Below are positions 32,138 through 45,883 of a stretch of DNA of 64,000 bases, piece after piece (the stretch's first letter is position 1; every line of letters starts with the position of its first letter). A program made the translations under genes and the position numbers. Origin of the DNA: Smittia aterrima (Eukaryota; Arthropoda; Insecta; Diptera; Chironomidae); contig CP093829.1 in assembly GCA_033063855.1 (NCBI GenBank), forward strand, positions 15,035,537-15,099,536, given 5' to 3'. Below the pieces are notes generated by a model. That model had not been told where the DNA came from. It did not search any database and saw only the letters and a program-made list of their open reading frames with translations.

Positions 32138-34444
32138 TCGTCTTCCGATGCTTCATTAAGAGCTAATTGCAAATATTATGCAAAAGCAATTGATGATGCA
32201 ATGACCATAACATGACCCAACATCAAACGTAGAAGAAACAACTAAGAAGACGAAACAAATGAACTCTGCAAGCGAAACAATAAGCCAATCAATCAACTAA
32301 ATGATGCAAAGACGATGTCTTAAGTGGAATATTCGAACAAAACATTGCCGATCACTTTTCAATCATCAATTCCACTGCAATTGTAATTCTTCCATTTCAA
32401 ATCATTTCTTAGATAAGTATTCTTAAATGATAACTTAAATGCTCAAAAAAAAATATATTTAGAACTGGGAATCTGATAACACGCGATGATCACTCGAGAG
32501 TTGCAACAAATTTTGAACTGGAGAAACGACCCAAGTTTCTCTCTTCTTCTCTCACCATCAACACTTTCAACGCTCAGATTCAAACATCAACGACTGGAAA
32601 TATTCCACGATCAGTTTATGTTTAGAGCTTCACGTAGTAAGACCGATTTAACGATTTTTAAAGAAAAATCTGATTGAAATGCTTAGTGAATGAAACTAAA
32701 TAAAGAAGCGAGTGGAAAACAGTTTTTTCGTAATGCAGAGAATGTGTGTCAGGCTTTAAGCCTCAATTGCATGCACATGCGGTGTCAATAGAAAGAAAAA
32801 GATATTGCGCGAAATAAATTGAACGCAGCAAAAGAAACAAAAAGTAAAAGTTGAAAGTTGTCGAGTGGAATTCCTAAGTTTATGTGAAATAATAATAAAA
32901 TATCTAAAATTTTCTGGATCGAAACAAGATCGCGCAAGAGAGAAAATGATGATCGACGGTAATGAGAAAAGAAATGCTTTCTTGTTGAAACTTTGTAGTG
33001 ACTGATCATGATAACTTAAACGAAACACGAATACTTGCGGACTCAATGCGATTTCTCAATCGTTTCATATCCAAATGAGCTTCCTCCGCTCGTTTTGCTT
33101 TGTTGTTCAATTCATGGTGATTTACTCGTTTAATTGCTGCTTTTTCTCAAACACGAATTGCTTTTAGCTTCAAGTCAAGATATTTGGCTTAGAAATTCTT
33201 AGAAGCCAACCTATCACATCAGTCAATCAAGAACATTTCAGTCGAAGAATCTCAAGGATGTTTAAAGAACTCAAACCAAAATAAAAAATATTTGGCGTCG
33301 TCGAACATCGTCGAAATGTTTGCGAGCGTTTATTGTTTGGAATTTTAAAGTCAATTGTCTCAACACACATGACGCAATGAAGACAAGCAATTGTGTCCAT
33401 CGGATCGCCATAGGGAAACGAAACTCAGCTGAGTCGGTGGATACAAATTACCTGACTCGCATAAGTTGAGTCTCGCATCTCAAAATGGAAAAACAATAGA
33501 AAAGTTCGTCGCTTGTTATCATTCAACTCGCGAATGTGTTTAAGACACGGATAAATAAATAATTAGACGACGGAGCAACAAAGACTTAACTCCATTGTTT
33601 GCTTGAGACTCTCAACAGATTTTTTCTCATCTGATTGTACTTTTGAGTTGTTAAAAGTCGCAAGTTGATGTCGCTCGAAAATATTTTAATTATTTCATAA
33701 TGACAAACACCCACACGCAAAATAAATCTCAGCTGAGAATCTACTTTAGTCGATGTACTCAGTTGTCATAAATCAAGCTTCGAGTTCCACAATTACTTTG
33801 GTCTCAGTGTCCTTCGATGATTTTCTAACTGTGAACGCTTTATCTGCTTTATAATTGCTCGTTACTCGCATTTGAAAAATATTTTCCGTGCAAATGACGC
33901 TTAGAGTCACCATCAATCGTTAGTCGTTAATACTTGACGCTTGTTAGCTTCAGATGGATTGTGGACAAGCTTCAACGATTGAAAGAAACGGCGAACATGC
34001 TAACTTGAGTTGAATTTTGTTCTCATTCAATGTCACCATGATGAATTTGCTTTGACAATTTTATGGGATGCAGTTAATTATTAAATCTCAGGTGAAGGTG
34101 ACATTGGAGCCGTGACTTCCACGATTTGGAATAAACCAACGCAATGCCTTAAAATTCGATTGTTTTCCAAATGACGTTTCCGCCTCCTTTTATCAACTAC
34201 TCAAGTAGACGAACACCTCATTCGATGATCAATGTTCGGTCGTTAACTCAATTATTGACAACAGAACAACAGAAAGCGAATGATCATGGACACGAAATGA
34301 CGATTAAGTTCCATATTTACTGACGAACTTGAGATGCTCAAATGAAGAATTGTAGAAACGACATAAAGTATCATCAACCAAACGATAAAAAAAACTTTAA
34401 TGTTTGCGTATTTAACTTTTGTTTTTATATCTTCGTGACCTGAG
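32138..34444 (+). repeat. Left arm of a 2.3 kb inverted duplication
   Basis: The reverse complement of this stretch recurs at 50755-53047. Landmarks pair up: CTTCCGATGCTTC at 32142 with GAAGCATCGGAAG near 53031, and TCTTCGTGACCTGA near 34431 with TCAGGTCACGAAGA at 50755. Differences are scattered single bases and small indels; one 330-base stretch compared by eye has about five changes. The first ~115 bases are also related to the flank of GrB (27178-27292). No gene, tRNA or transposon ends were recognised within the arm. Confidence 0.9.
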
Positions 34445-36528
34445 CTGCGGTTACCATTCGATCATTCATATTTACGTTCTTTCAAGAGGAAGTTGATTCT
34501 TTGAAGGTGTTTTCCATTGCTCTGTGTCTTCCGCGATCCGATGTTCAATCTGAAAATCACGAATTCAATTCAATTGTCAACAAAGGCACTTTATCTTCAT
34601 CTTGAAGAGCCGCCTCGTTGCACTTGCAGCAAACACGAATTCGCTTTGCTATATAAAGGCTTACGTAGTTGACACACAACGATAGCCGCATCATTACGTG
34701 AAATCAATTTACCAATCTCCCGAACATCGCTTCCGATTCTCTCCTTTATGCATTTCAGGTTCACCTTTGTTGATCGTAAACGATTTTATTCGTTGCCCGT
34801 TTTGTTTGGAATTCCGCAAGCCAACCAGTTTTGGGAGAACATATCAAAGAAGTTGAATTTATAAATAATTCCAACAACTTCAAAGGCAAGAGAATTTTTG
34901 AGAGAATTCGCAAAAACTCAAGTTTTTCAAGCTCTTGCTGTGATTAATGCCCTGTTGACGTCTTTGGCGCAAGTGGAGTTTGGACTCTTAACAATAAAGT
35001 TGTTGCGCAATCTTTGAAATGACAATTGCTTTGAAACGATGTCAAAGACTTGCAGCAATCATTCGTTTATTATTTATGCATCTCGAGTGTCCCCTAACAA
35101 TTATAAGCATGAGAAAGATTGAAAATTCAATTGTTATCCAAAAAGTTTCTGCTCCAGTTCCACAATAGAAATCTTCATCTTCAAGTGATTAACCGTGAGA
35201 TGCCACAGGCAGACACAAAATTTATTTCAAGTAGCAAAACAATATTTTTCACTTAATTTATTAATTCATTGCCTAAGATGGAAAAACATTAAACATTTTT
35301 TTGAGTTTGTCATAAATATAAATTTGTTTGCCTCCGGCGAGACTATGAAGTCTGATGTTCGCACGGCGCAGATGAAATCGAGTCAAAGAGATTACCAATT
35401 TAAATTTTTTTTTCTCGTTTCACATTGAAATCTTAAAATCTTAAAAGCGAAATCGCGCGCGTCAGAAGCTTTTGGAATTTTTTTTTTGTTTTAAATAATT
35501 TCCAAAGCGATGTAAAAAAAAAAGTTAATCCATCTCATTTGATTTATTTCTTTGAAGTGGATCAGGGGAAAGTTGAACTTTGATTACTCGTAAAGCCGCA
35601 CTTCTGTGAACTAACAAAAATATTCTCGTTTCATTGTTCATAAACGAAAACTTACAAGAAAATGTTGAATTGCTTTGTAAGATTCCTGTTCGCTTAAGAG
35701 AGGTTCGCGTTAATTGAAGCTTTGTTCGAAAGTACGAAGAGTCATAAATCTTCATCGGGCACAAGGGGAACTTTACCGACTTACGAATTCAAATCACGTT
35801 GTCGTGCTCTGCTGGGACATAAATGATTTTTTAATTGAGTGGCTCATGAGAACGAAAGAAAAAAGTTGTTTTGTCAAGTTTGGACGATCAACGGAAACCT
35901 CAATCATAGTTCACCTGAATATTCACGAGACATTGAACACAAACTATCGAAATCTGAATGCGGGCAAATTTAATTAAATGGATGACTCTCGACTCTCCTC
36001 TAAGCTAAAGCAGTTAAGATTTTCAATCTTCAGCAATTAGGGCAAAATATTGTAAATTACAGTGAAGGTCGTCGTGATTTCGTGGCTTCGCAGCAAACTG
36101 ATTCAAGATCCAATCGCAATCGTTTCGTTCGTCGCAATTGATTGTCCATCAATTAATTTGATGAATTCTTTTTTCTATCTTCTTTAAACAATTTTTTTTT
36201 TCTATTTGCGTTTTTCACAGAATAATTGAATACCAGACAAAATAATCAGAAAAACAACCGAAAAAAATTTGCTCGGGGTGACCTTTCAGTGCAGCAAAGC
36301 ATCAGCCGAATAAAGACATAGAAGCGAATGTAATGATGTTTTAATGGTATGTGAAGCGTGGAGTTGAAAGTTTACAATTGAACAATCATTCAAAGTCATT
36401 CCAATGAAAAACGTGCCGACGAAAACTCTAAAACGCCAAAATGTAGAGCATCGTTGCAAAAATTGTGAGAAAAAATCGAAAAATAGTGAAAAGCGAGAGC
36501 TTGAGATCGAAGAAAAATTTCCGTTCTC
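34445..36528. other. Upstream region of the receptor kinase, inside the left breakpoint
   Basis: About 2.1 kb with no recognised gene. A TATATAAA at 34650-34657 lies 200 bases inside the arm boundary and could start a long 5' UTR or an unannotated transcript. Short frames around 35195-35977 show no coding features. Confidence 0.45.
34650..34657 (+). promoter_or_regulatory. Possible TATA box near the left duplication boundary
   Basis: TATATAAA followed by GGC, in a context typical of insect TATA promoters. No clear initiator sits at the ideal distance, so this is tentative. Confidence 0.3.
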
Positions 36529-39500
36529 ATGATGGGATGGCTAAAGACGATGAAATCAATCAGCTATCTGGCATTGTTAGTTCTCTTGATCAATTGTAAT
36601 CGATTGATTCATGCCTCACCAACTTCTTCTTCGTCTGATGGATCCAGCGTTCCAACGACCATCAGCAGCGGAGGCAGTTCACCAACGAATCGCGAGAGGT
36701 CAACAAAAGTTTCAGCCGAGAGAATTAAAGGTAAGATTTACGACCAATTTGCATAATTTAATGCCTTTGAATGAATGAGTTCGATTCGGGCATAATTTCT
36801 CGCCGCTTTCGTGTTCATCACCATTCAAATGATGATGAAAAATCGTTTTGATTGCATCCGAAAACGGAGAGAAAGAAATGAATTTCAATCCTTCAAATTG
36901 CTTATGGCTAAAAGCGGCTAACAAATTACTTCGAATAAGAGGAAAGTGGTGAAATTATTATTTTCAATTGGCACTTTCGCTTCTGACTTTGGCAATTAAA
37001 TGATCATTCGAAAGCTTTAAGCCGCATCGATTGAAATTTTCTTTATGGTTTAATTGTCTCTCATCAAATGCGCTCTCAAGTTATTATTATGCAATTTAAG
37101 TTGCTCATGACTTGTTAAATATTATTCGGTCATCGTCAATCAAACATGTTCACAGATGTCAAAGACTTTAACAGAAACTGTTGGAATCAATTTAACGCTC
37201 CGCATGTTTGCAACACTTCCATTTAAATTACATCTCCTCAAGAGCTCTTGGAACAGCCTTTCATGCCTTTAAAGTAAGCTCTTCTATCGTGGCGTTGAAA
37301 TCACATTTTTCTGAAAGTTACAAAATAACAACTTTTACTTGATTTGAACATGGAATCGAACGAACGAACCTTCGAAACAAAGTCTTTCTCGTAGATTGGT
37401 TTTAATAGAAAGCATTAAAGTGCTTGCGGTGGGAAGAAAAGCTGACGATCACGAGCATTATTGTAGTTGCTGTAGTTGTTGTTGGTCTTTCGAGTCTCAG
37501 TTGAATCGATCAACTTTAATGAATCTTAAAGACCTCATTTCTTAATTTTCTAGGCGGCGTCTGCATGACTGTATGCTTTCGGTTTGGAAATTGCGGGGAC
37601 TGCAGATTCAATTTGCATAGTCCAGAGTATATCTGAACAACCCTGACCAAGTTAGGCACTTTTGGCTGATACTTCAGTCTAATTAAACTCTTTTTTTTTC
37701 TTCCTCGCCCTGCAGTCAATGTCTTCTCTTTCCACTTTTTCTTCCACTGCAAGAGCTGTTTAGTCAATTAAGATTTGCTAAATCGATATGCAAAATAGAA
37801 AAACCGATTCTCTCGTTATGCTGCTGTTCAACAATAGACGATCTGTGTGTGGAAAAACAAACGTTTTTAGCTACCTAAAAAGCCAATCGACCGAAAACTG
37901 AAAACTTTTTTATACTATTTGCATAGTTCATTGGATTTCATGCCTCTTTAGCTTCTTGTATGCTTGCTGAGTCTCAGAAATCGAGGAAAACGATTTAAAA
38001 ATCTATGAAGGCAAAATAACATGACAAATTGAATTTTTGCACTTAGAGATGTTGCACCTGATTACGTCGGATTGTCTTTTTAGATGTTGATTGATGGCCA
38101 CGACGATGAGAAGGTTGAACAATTAAAATTGAACTCAATTGATTACGAGAGCTCAGACTAGAGAGACCAAAATAGAAAACCTCAAAACACTCTTCACACT
38201 GTCATTATTAACTTTTTATCAAAAGCGGTGAAGCCATAATTAACAATGAAAACAAACAAACAAAAAGATCTGCGAACACGATAATGGATCAGTTTTCTCT
38301 TTTTGTAAACGAAAGTAAAGAAGAAAAAATAAATTGAATCGCTCGGTTTTGTGTGTCGCCATACACCGATCTTATGTAATTTATCTCAGTTTTGTTCACA
38401 CCAAACCTTTCATGTTTTGCCTTTCCTTCTCGAATGACATCTTTCGCTTTCAATTGGCGAGAGCAATCTTATTTAGGGCTTACGTCGTAGTCATTTGTTT
38501 GAAAAGTCGTTTTCATGTTTTGTCGGCAACGAAACGCAAGCTCAAAGTGCAAAAGAAATGTGCCAGAGAGACGTGATTGAAGGTTTAGCTGCAACACGGA
38601 AACAACTATTTTTTTTAAGAAGAACTCAGTAGTTGAATGAATATTGAGTGATCGTTGCGCAGCGTAACTCCAGATGGGGCTAAAGTGTGTCCGCATTTAC
38701 TTCCCAGTTCGTAATTAAGTTACATTAACGTAACGAACTAGCATTGAGATGGATTTTACTATGACAGCCGATAATTCGATTATTTCCTTGCGAAGGTAGC
38801 TCGAGCAGTTAAGGGCTTTAATTAAGTTTGTTAAGCTAGAGAAAGGTGTTGCATTACGCAAGAAAAGAAATGGAGACTTAAATTTAAATAATTATCACGT
38901 TCCAATGCACACAGCAATTGCCTTTTCTCACGTCTTATCGCTCAGAAAAGATCGGCGCTCGTGAAGCTGTGAATTTCAATAACGCAAATTAATTTATGAA
39001 TTGAAAATATTTATCATTCAAGGCTTTAAAGTTGAGAGTTGCAATTGTTTTGTGCACAAGTGCGATGCGATTGCACAGAAGAAAAAAAGAGTTACAAACT
39101 TAAAGATGAAAATTATTTAGCAACTGAGTTCATTAAGCTGCCACACGTTGCATCATTGACTTCCTCCCCTTGGCTCATTATTAACTCTATCTACCATTAA
39201 TCACGTTTCGTAGTCGAGTCCACGGCATTGTAGCAAGGAAAAGCAAACAAATTTTTTTGTCTGGCCTGCTCGGAAAATAATTTGGAAGCATGAATGGAAT
39301 CCGTTAATTACCAAGAGCGCATTAGCCATTCGATGCACAACCGACTTTTTGTTCAGCTTGAAGTAAATCGTGTAAATCGCGCGCTGAAAGTTTTTGTACT
39401 GGAAACATACATAATTGAGTCTCGTTCCGCGATTTCTCGCTCAAAGGAAATTATTTGCGCATGTTTTCAATGTTTTTCAAATGCACAAGCTAAGCTTAAC

Positions 39501-42500
39501 TTAAGACGCCTTTGAAAAGCTTACTTTCATTTTTCAAAATCTTTATAAAATGATATTAAATTTCACATTAAATCACTACGCTCTAAACACAGCTAAATGG
39601 CAAACGATGTGTGAAGATCAGTGAACTTTTATGTTTTATGTAAAGAAAATTGATTAAAAAATGGCTTCGCTCGATTATGATGTCGTGAGAAAGCTTCATG
39701 TCAACTGAATAGGAAAATTGCTTTATCGCGAAAATGTTGATCAATTATCGCGACTCGCAATTGCACAAACTATTTCTCAATAATTGTTGCTTATTCTTTT
39801 AGTTGAGCACGTGCGATTGCGAGAATTCTTTCGTCAAAGTTTATGTGACTTATCGACTGAGTGTGGACAGCAATATCAATTAGACAAGTTCAAAGACCTA
39901 ATCGTCATTTGCGTAATGCTTATCGATTAAGCTGCCTTTGTTGGGTTTGTTTCTGCTGCGTGACTTGAACTGTAAACAATTTAATTTTATTTTTCGAAAA
40001 TTTTTAATCGTCAGTCGCCTTGCCATCCCAGTTATTGCGTAACACAAAGAAATTTCATGAACGACCCGGAATCTCAACTCAAACTAATAATTACTTAAAA
40101 TAATGTCTTTTCTCAGCATTCAGCATTTACTGGAATCTTTGCGCAGTTGAAATAACAACTCGTAAGTGAAAGCGAAAGCGTCTACTGCGATTTCTTATTA
40201 ACAACGAAAGTAAGAGAAACTTTTTCTTCTTCAGTATTTTCACATAAGGTGAAAAACGATTCTTTCTTTTCTCGTCTGACCTGAAAGCGTTGCATTTATT
40301 GCATTGAACTTTTCTGTCTTTCGCGCTCGCTGTTTCTCTAATCGGCACAGCAATGGTTTTTGAAATCTCTGCATCTAATTTGCAATAAATTGCTTCCGTT
40401 TGAAAAAGCATTCAAAATGTCAGGATCGTGAGAATCGAAAACTAAAAGAAAACTTATAAATAGCTTATTGAAAAAGCATTTCAATGGAGGTTTGTTGTGT
40501 TTGGTTGAAAGTAACCGCAATGAACTGTTGCTGACATTTCAAATGTGCAATGTGACCCTTGATCATTAATCGAAGGAGATTCTGGGAAATGCGCGACGCC
40601 AACAAATGTCTTGTCATAAAAGATTTGCCTCTGAATCATGTGAATTTTCAATAATTGGATTTGACAATAATCAAACTCGCGGTAGTTCAATTGCGAGTTC
40701 ACGACAAATTAAATTCTGCTGCCACACCCATTGAAAGCACAGGCCTCGCCAAAACGACAATGCATGAGAACTATTCTCAATGAATGACTAATCGATAAAC
40801 GGCCGAAGCATTCGCAATGGAACTTGTATGAACAAAGTTCTAACTTTACACGATTAGTCATCAGTTTTGCATTGAATCTCTTGATTAAAATAACCAAGAT
40901 TGCATTGAACATGAATGAATGGATTTGAATTTGTCGATTAAAAAAATTATAAAATCATGTTTGGCTTGTTAACAGTTTCGTCGAATCACGAAGAACCTCA
41001 TGATAACACTACGCTCTCGACATCACGACGCATCAACAGCGGGAGATCGCGTGATAACAAATTGATTGCTGTTACACGACGACGATCACCGAATCGATGG
41101 CGAACAATTGAAGAATGCGAACGTAATTGTCAGACTAGCAACAACGATGAATATTGTAAATTGAAATGCAGTCGTGATATGAAGTTGATGCGCAATTCCA
41201 ATAGCAACAATCGTATTCGTACAACGTCCGACACAAGCGATACAAATGAAATGAGCACGTCCGATCTGAATCTTGTACAAGCTGCTGATGAATTCCTAGA
41301 AACGGAGGAATCCGTTCACGGTCTTTATTTTGCTGATCCAATGACAAACAGCAGCACTAGTAGCAATAAACAAACCAAAGAGTCGTCTAATCTCATAAGC
41401 AGCAATGCTAAAGGAAGCACAGCTGACAGCAATAAGAGAGAGACAAGGGACAAAGTAACCGAGGACGTTTCTTTGACAACTTCATCAACGACAATAGCGA
41501 AAATAAACAGACGAAACAAATACTCGAGAACGAGTTTATCGCCATCCGAAGTAAGATCAACAGTTTATCGAGGACGCGTAAAATTTTCGCCAAGTAACAT
41601 GAAGTCGGACAATATCGAGGAAATAGAAGCTGATCCATATTTGTATATCGGACAGAAACTTCCCGGTACTACAAGTCGTGTCCCTGACACCAAGCGACTG
41701 CTGGCTAATGGAAGACGAACGCCCCACTTTCAAAGCACCACGCCGTCACGTTCCAAAGAGGAGGAGTTAGAAATAATGGAAGTGTCGGTAGCTAAACAAT
41801 CGTCAACGGAAAAGAACAAATTTTGGAAGACTCGAAATATCGTGGCGATTAATAATTACATGAGACGAAATATAATAAATTCGCACATTCCCGGAAGTTC
41901 AAAAGTCACTGTCATTCCCGAGCTAGTCGAGAACACGACAAAGTTGCTCACAACAAGATTCGAAACATTAAACACGCAACCAAGTCCCAAAATCGAGAAG
42001 ACAACTTCGATAACTGCTGTAAACAATTTGGCAGAAGGCATTATCGATTCGAAAAATGTTTTCTCACGAAGCGCTGAGAATACAACCGAGAGCCTCTCCG
42101 AGTCGATCAACAGCCCAGCGTTTAAGACAATTTATCATCCGGCTGGCAGTCTCATAATCAATGTACCCGATGATGCAACGCCAATCTTTTTCAATGATCA
42201 CAGAAACTATGAGCAATCGGACGGCGAAATTGAAAGCTCACCAACCGATAAATCTGACTCGCTCGATACAACTTCACCTATAATTGACTTGGATCAAAAA
42301 TATTCATCGACACTTCCAGATATTAATCGGCTTTTCGAAAATATAACAATAACCACTACGACCAGTGCGAAGCCCGTTACTGTTCCAGCAAAAACGCATT
42401 CAACGCTTGAGAGCATAATTTCCTCTTCAAGCAAAACTACGACCGTTGTAAGATCGACTGTATCGTCATCTACTGAGCCGATTATTCCAATGAAAACTAC

Positions 42501-44377
42501 GAAAAGAGTTTACACAACGATACCGAGAAGAAAATCGACAACCACAGTTTTCCCCGATTACAACAAAACAACAATTTCTACTTTCTTAAGCAACATCTCA
42601 TCAAGGCGCAATAAAATGAATGCGAGGAATGAAACGATTGTACCGCCAACATCGACGACGCCTCTTAATGAAATCTCGTCAACGGTCGCGTATAAAATTG
42701 ATAGAAGCACGTCAAAGACTTCTGCTCCAAATAATGTTGAAATCGTTGCACCGCCATCTGTTACTCCCGAGTCAGTGACAGCTCCAGTTCAGACTAAAGT
42801 CTTCTATCAAGGCATCTCGACAACAAGCAAGCCGCAAAACAATGAAGTGCTCGTTGAAATGTATCAAATGAACACAGCGACTTACGTGATGGCCGGCTTA
42901 GGATTGTTGCCATTAGTTGTCATTTTGATTTACGTTGTTCGTCAATATTTATATCGTCATGAGCACAAAGACGGCGATTCGGAGAATTATGGCAATGACA
43001 TTCAGCCCATTAGCCCGGTTGCGACGCTCGATCAATCAGACGATGGTGGAAGTCTTGAGGGAGAAGAATCAATCATCTCAGAAACCGACTTTAATCGTGC
43101 CAACTTGAGATTTAAGAGTCTATTAGGCGAAGGAAACTTTGGTCAGGTGTGGAAGGCTGAAGCAGACAACTTGGCAGGTCACTTAGGAGCTACAAGAATC
43201 GTTGCAGTCAAGACAGAACGCGCCAATAATGGTCAAGGTGGATTAAAAGCTGAATGCGAAATAATGCGCAAACTAGGATCGCATTCCAACGTTGTAACAC
43301 TTCTGGGAGCTTGCGTGGAACAAGGTTTGTTGTGTTTACGCTAGTTGAACATTTTAAAACATTAATTCGTTCATTTAATTCAGAGCCGCACTTATTAATT
43401 ATGGAGTACGCGATGCGAGGCAGACTTTTATCGCTTCTACGCGCAGCTCGAGGAGTCTTAAACGGCTTGCATCATCCACCGTCACGACAACCTGTAATGC
43501 CGCTTTCTCCAAGACGTTTGACTGGTTTTGCGCTCGATATTGCCAGAGGAATGGAATATATTGCAGAAAAGAAGGTGAGAAAGTTGCTGGAACGGGAATA
43601 GAAACTTTTTTCTTTACCATTTTACCTTTATTTGTTTAGATTGTTCATCGAGACTTAGCTGCTCGAAACGTGCTTCTAGATCACAATGGCATCTGCAAGA
43701 TCTGTGATTTTGGAATGTCAATTGACTTAGATAAAATCAAGACACCTCAGGGACACATGAAAATACCGCGAGTGTCGACGTATCAAAATAAATTTAAGTT
43801 TGATATGACTGCTCGCGTTTTCGGCGGCCTCAAACATTACGCAACGTCTAAGGTGCGCAGCAGTGGCGATCAAAATAAAAACCGACCAGCTCTGCCTATC
43901 CGTTGGATGGCACCAGAAGCTCTTCAGTATCACGTTTACTCGGTTGAGACTGATGTGTTTGCGTTCGGTATCGTTTTATGGGAACTGGCGACTTTAGGTA
44001 AAGTGTGAAGTCGTTGAATTATTCATTAACATATTATTAACTTGATTATGTTGACTTTGTTAGGAATTACGCCTTATCCAACATTTTCGGGTCGAGAAGT
44101 TCTTCGCGGTGTGCCGAATGGAGTACGACCGGAGATTCCATCGAATTGCCGTCAAGAGATGTCAGAAACAATGACACATTGTTGGCACAAGGATCCAAAT
44201 CAACGACCCTCGTTTACTGATGTGAGGAAGTCTTTGTCTCGAACTTTACTCCAATGGCAAGAAGAAGTCAATACAAACGTGTCGGAGTATCTTGACGTTA
44301 GTGGTTTTAGCGAGGATTACGAGAACGGCATGATTTATTTCAATAGAAGAGTGTCTGAGTTCGAATGCGAAATTTGA
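36529..44377 (+). CDS. Receptor tyrosine kinase with long low-complexity ectodomain (Tie/Cad96Ca-like)
   Basis: Exons 36529-36730, 40976-43324, 43384-43574, 43640-43997 and 44064-44377 join in frame to 1137 residues. Exon 1 encodes a signal peptide (ISYLALLVLLINC). The ectodomain is mostly Ser/Thr-rich, with one small motif CERNC...YCKLKC and no Ig, FN3 or cadherin repeat seen. The membrane span is near residue 700 (AGLGLLPLVVILIYVV). Kinase motifs: LGEGNFGQVW (~784), VAVKTE, HRDLAARN (~916), CDFGM, WMAPEAL. The stretch from DFG to APE is about 71 residues, against about 30 in most tyrosine kinases, with no intron signal to explain it. The kinase resembles the FGFR/Torso/Tie branch; the exact orthologue is undecided. 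The first intron is 4.2 kb. Poly(A) signal at 44577. Confidence 0.8.
36731..40975. other. Large first intron of the receptor kinase
   Basis: 4.2 kb with no recognised exon or RNA gene. Its phase (AAA G | TT TCG) matches on both sides. Long first introns of developmental receptors often hold enhancers; nothing specific can be assigned here. Confidence 0.5.
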
Positions 44378-44576
44378 CTAAATTAGAGAAATATTTACAC
44401 AAAACTTTTATTTTCCCCTTCATTTTTCGAACAAAAAAACCAAAGGAAAACTTATCAGTATTTGAAAGTTCATCATCACACTTTAACTTCCCATTTTTGA
44501 CTTCACACTCTTCGGTTTTAATCTCAAATTTTGATTTTGCCTTCTAGTCTCCACATTTGAATTATTGTCTCGACAA

Positions 44577-44582
44577 AATAAA
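44577..44582 (+). terminator. Poly(A) signal of the receptor kinase
   Basis: AATAAA 200 bases after the stop codon. Confidence 0.55.
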
Positions 44583-44785
44583 TTAATTTTCGGAAAGGAA
44601 TTTTATTTAAAGTTATTCTTATTTCTAGTATAAAATAAAAATGAAAAACATTTATAAAACTGCAAGTAGTTGAATCATTTTCTTTTTCAGTGGTTTCCTA
44701 TGACGTCAGAAGGCAAAAGATCAAGGTAACTACTGGGAGAGCCGCTTTGATAAGAAACTTTTGTTTTTGTATTTTTCTTTCCGCA

Positions 44786-44989
44786 ATGACAGAATTACCG
44801 TCTTATCGACGTTATCATGATCATAAATACACTTCGTCTACCATCGTATCAATAATTGGGTTTATATATTTTCTGCTGCTCTTATCGTTATCATTTTTCA
44901 TATTTCTCCTTCAATTTCGCACACCGAGAGAGACAATTCAGTACGGAAAGGTTCGAGTCGATGGACAGAAGTTATTCCCAAATAAATAA
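44786..44989 (+). CDS. Small single-pass membrane protein, family unknown
   Basis: 67 residues starting MTELPSYRRYHDHKYTS, with one strong span (IVSIIGFIYFLLLLSLSFFIFLL, about residues 21-43) and a basic tail ending GQKLFPNK. The frame extends upstream to 44690, but that part looks like UTR and follows a TTTTTCAG that may be a 5' UTR acceptor at 44690. A short cytosolic head rich in Y, H and R and a positive residue right after the span look like a real membrane topology. No family was recognised. The stop codon overlaps a poly(A) hexamer. Confidence 0.5.
   Translation: MTELPSYRRYHDHKYTSSTIVSIIGFIYFLLLLSLSFFIFLLQFRTPRETIQYGKVRVDGQKLFPNK
44981..44986 (+). terminator. Poly(A) signal overlapping the stop region of the small membrane protein
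   Basis: AATAAA supplies the last two codons (Asn-Lys) just before TAA, implying an extremely short 3' UTR if used. Confidence 0.4.
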
Positions 44990-45883
44990 TTAAATCAGAT
45001 TGTACATCATGACTCTTGCTAAAACTCGCTAGTGATCAAATTCTGAAAAATATTGATCTTCGTGATATTCGTGAAATAGAAAAGTTTGGAGAGCGAACAG
45101 CGCATTGAACATAATTGTGAAATGGTAAAGTTCTGTTATTCTAAAAGATTTCATCAATCTTTTGATTTGAAAATTGATTTTAATTAAATCCACCTCAGAT
45201 TTAAACTTAACTTGATGTATAGATTGAGTTATACTGAACAAATATTTGTAAGCCTCGAAAATAATTCCATAAGTGGCTGGAATCAGCTACGATAAGATAA
45301 AGTTTAACTTGCAGATGGGGATTTGGTAAAAATATTAAAGAAATTGTTGAGTTGTTTCAAAAAATTTGACGTTTGAAAATAATCGTCGAGAGTGATTCAT
45401 CTTATCACAGTCATTCGATGCCTTTACTCACGAGCTTTCTTATCTGTTTACTATATCAAACGGCTCTCTAGTTCAATTTCTACAGGGGAACGATCAATGA
45501 CGACGCTGATTAAATGGCGAACAGTAATAGATCAATCGTACCCAGAAAAATAAACAAACTTGTAGGCTTTTATCCTACTTATACTCTAATTGCTGTTATC
45601 TTTAAGCGGTTGTGTAGGTGCGATATCGGCTACGTAAACTTATGAGAATTGCGATAAGCGACAAAGCTTTAATGTGAATGTGGAAAACTCTCGCAGTCGT
45701 CTTCATAATTTCACGCCTTTTGGTCGCTTAGTACGATTTTATTGATATTTCTCTAAGCCTAGTGAACCAAAGAGGCTTACTTTAGAATCACAAATTGTCG
45801 CAAACTTTCACGTTTTACAATGTAAATGTTTTGTATTAAGTAACTTTGGATAACGACAGAAAAAGAATAAATTCAAGCTAATT
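44990..45883. other. Intergenic upstream of ATP11
   Basis: No gene seen. The stretch should carry the ATP11 promoter and 5' UTR. Confidence 0.5.
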
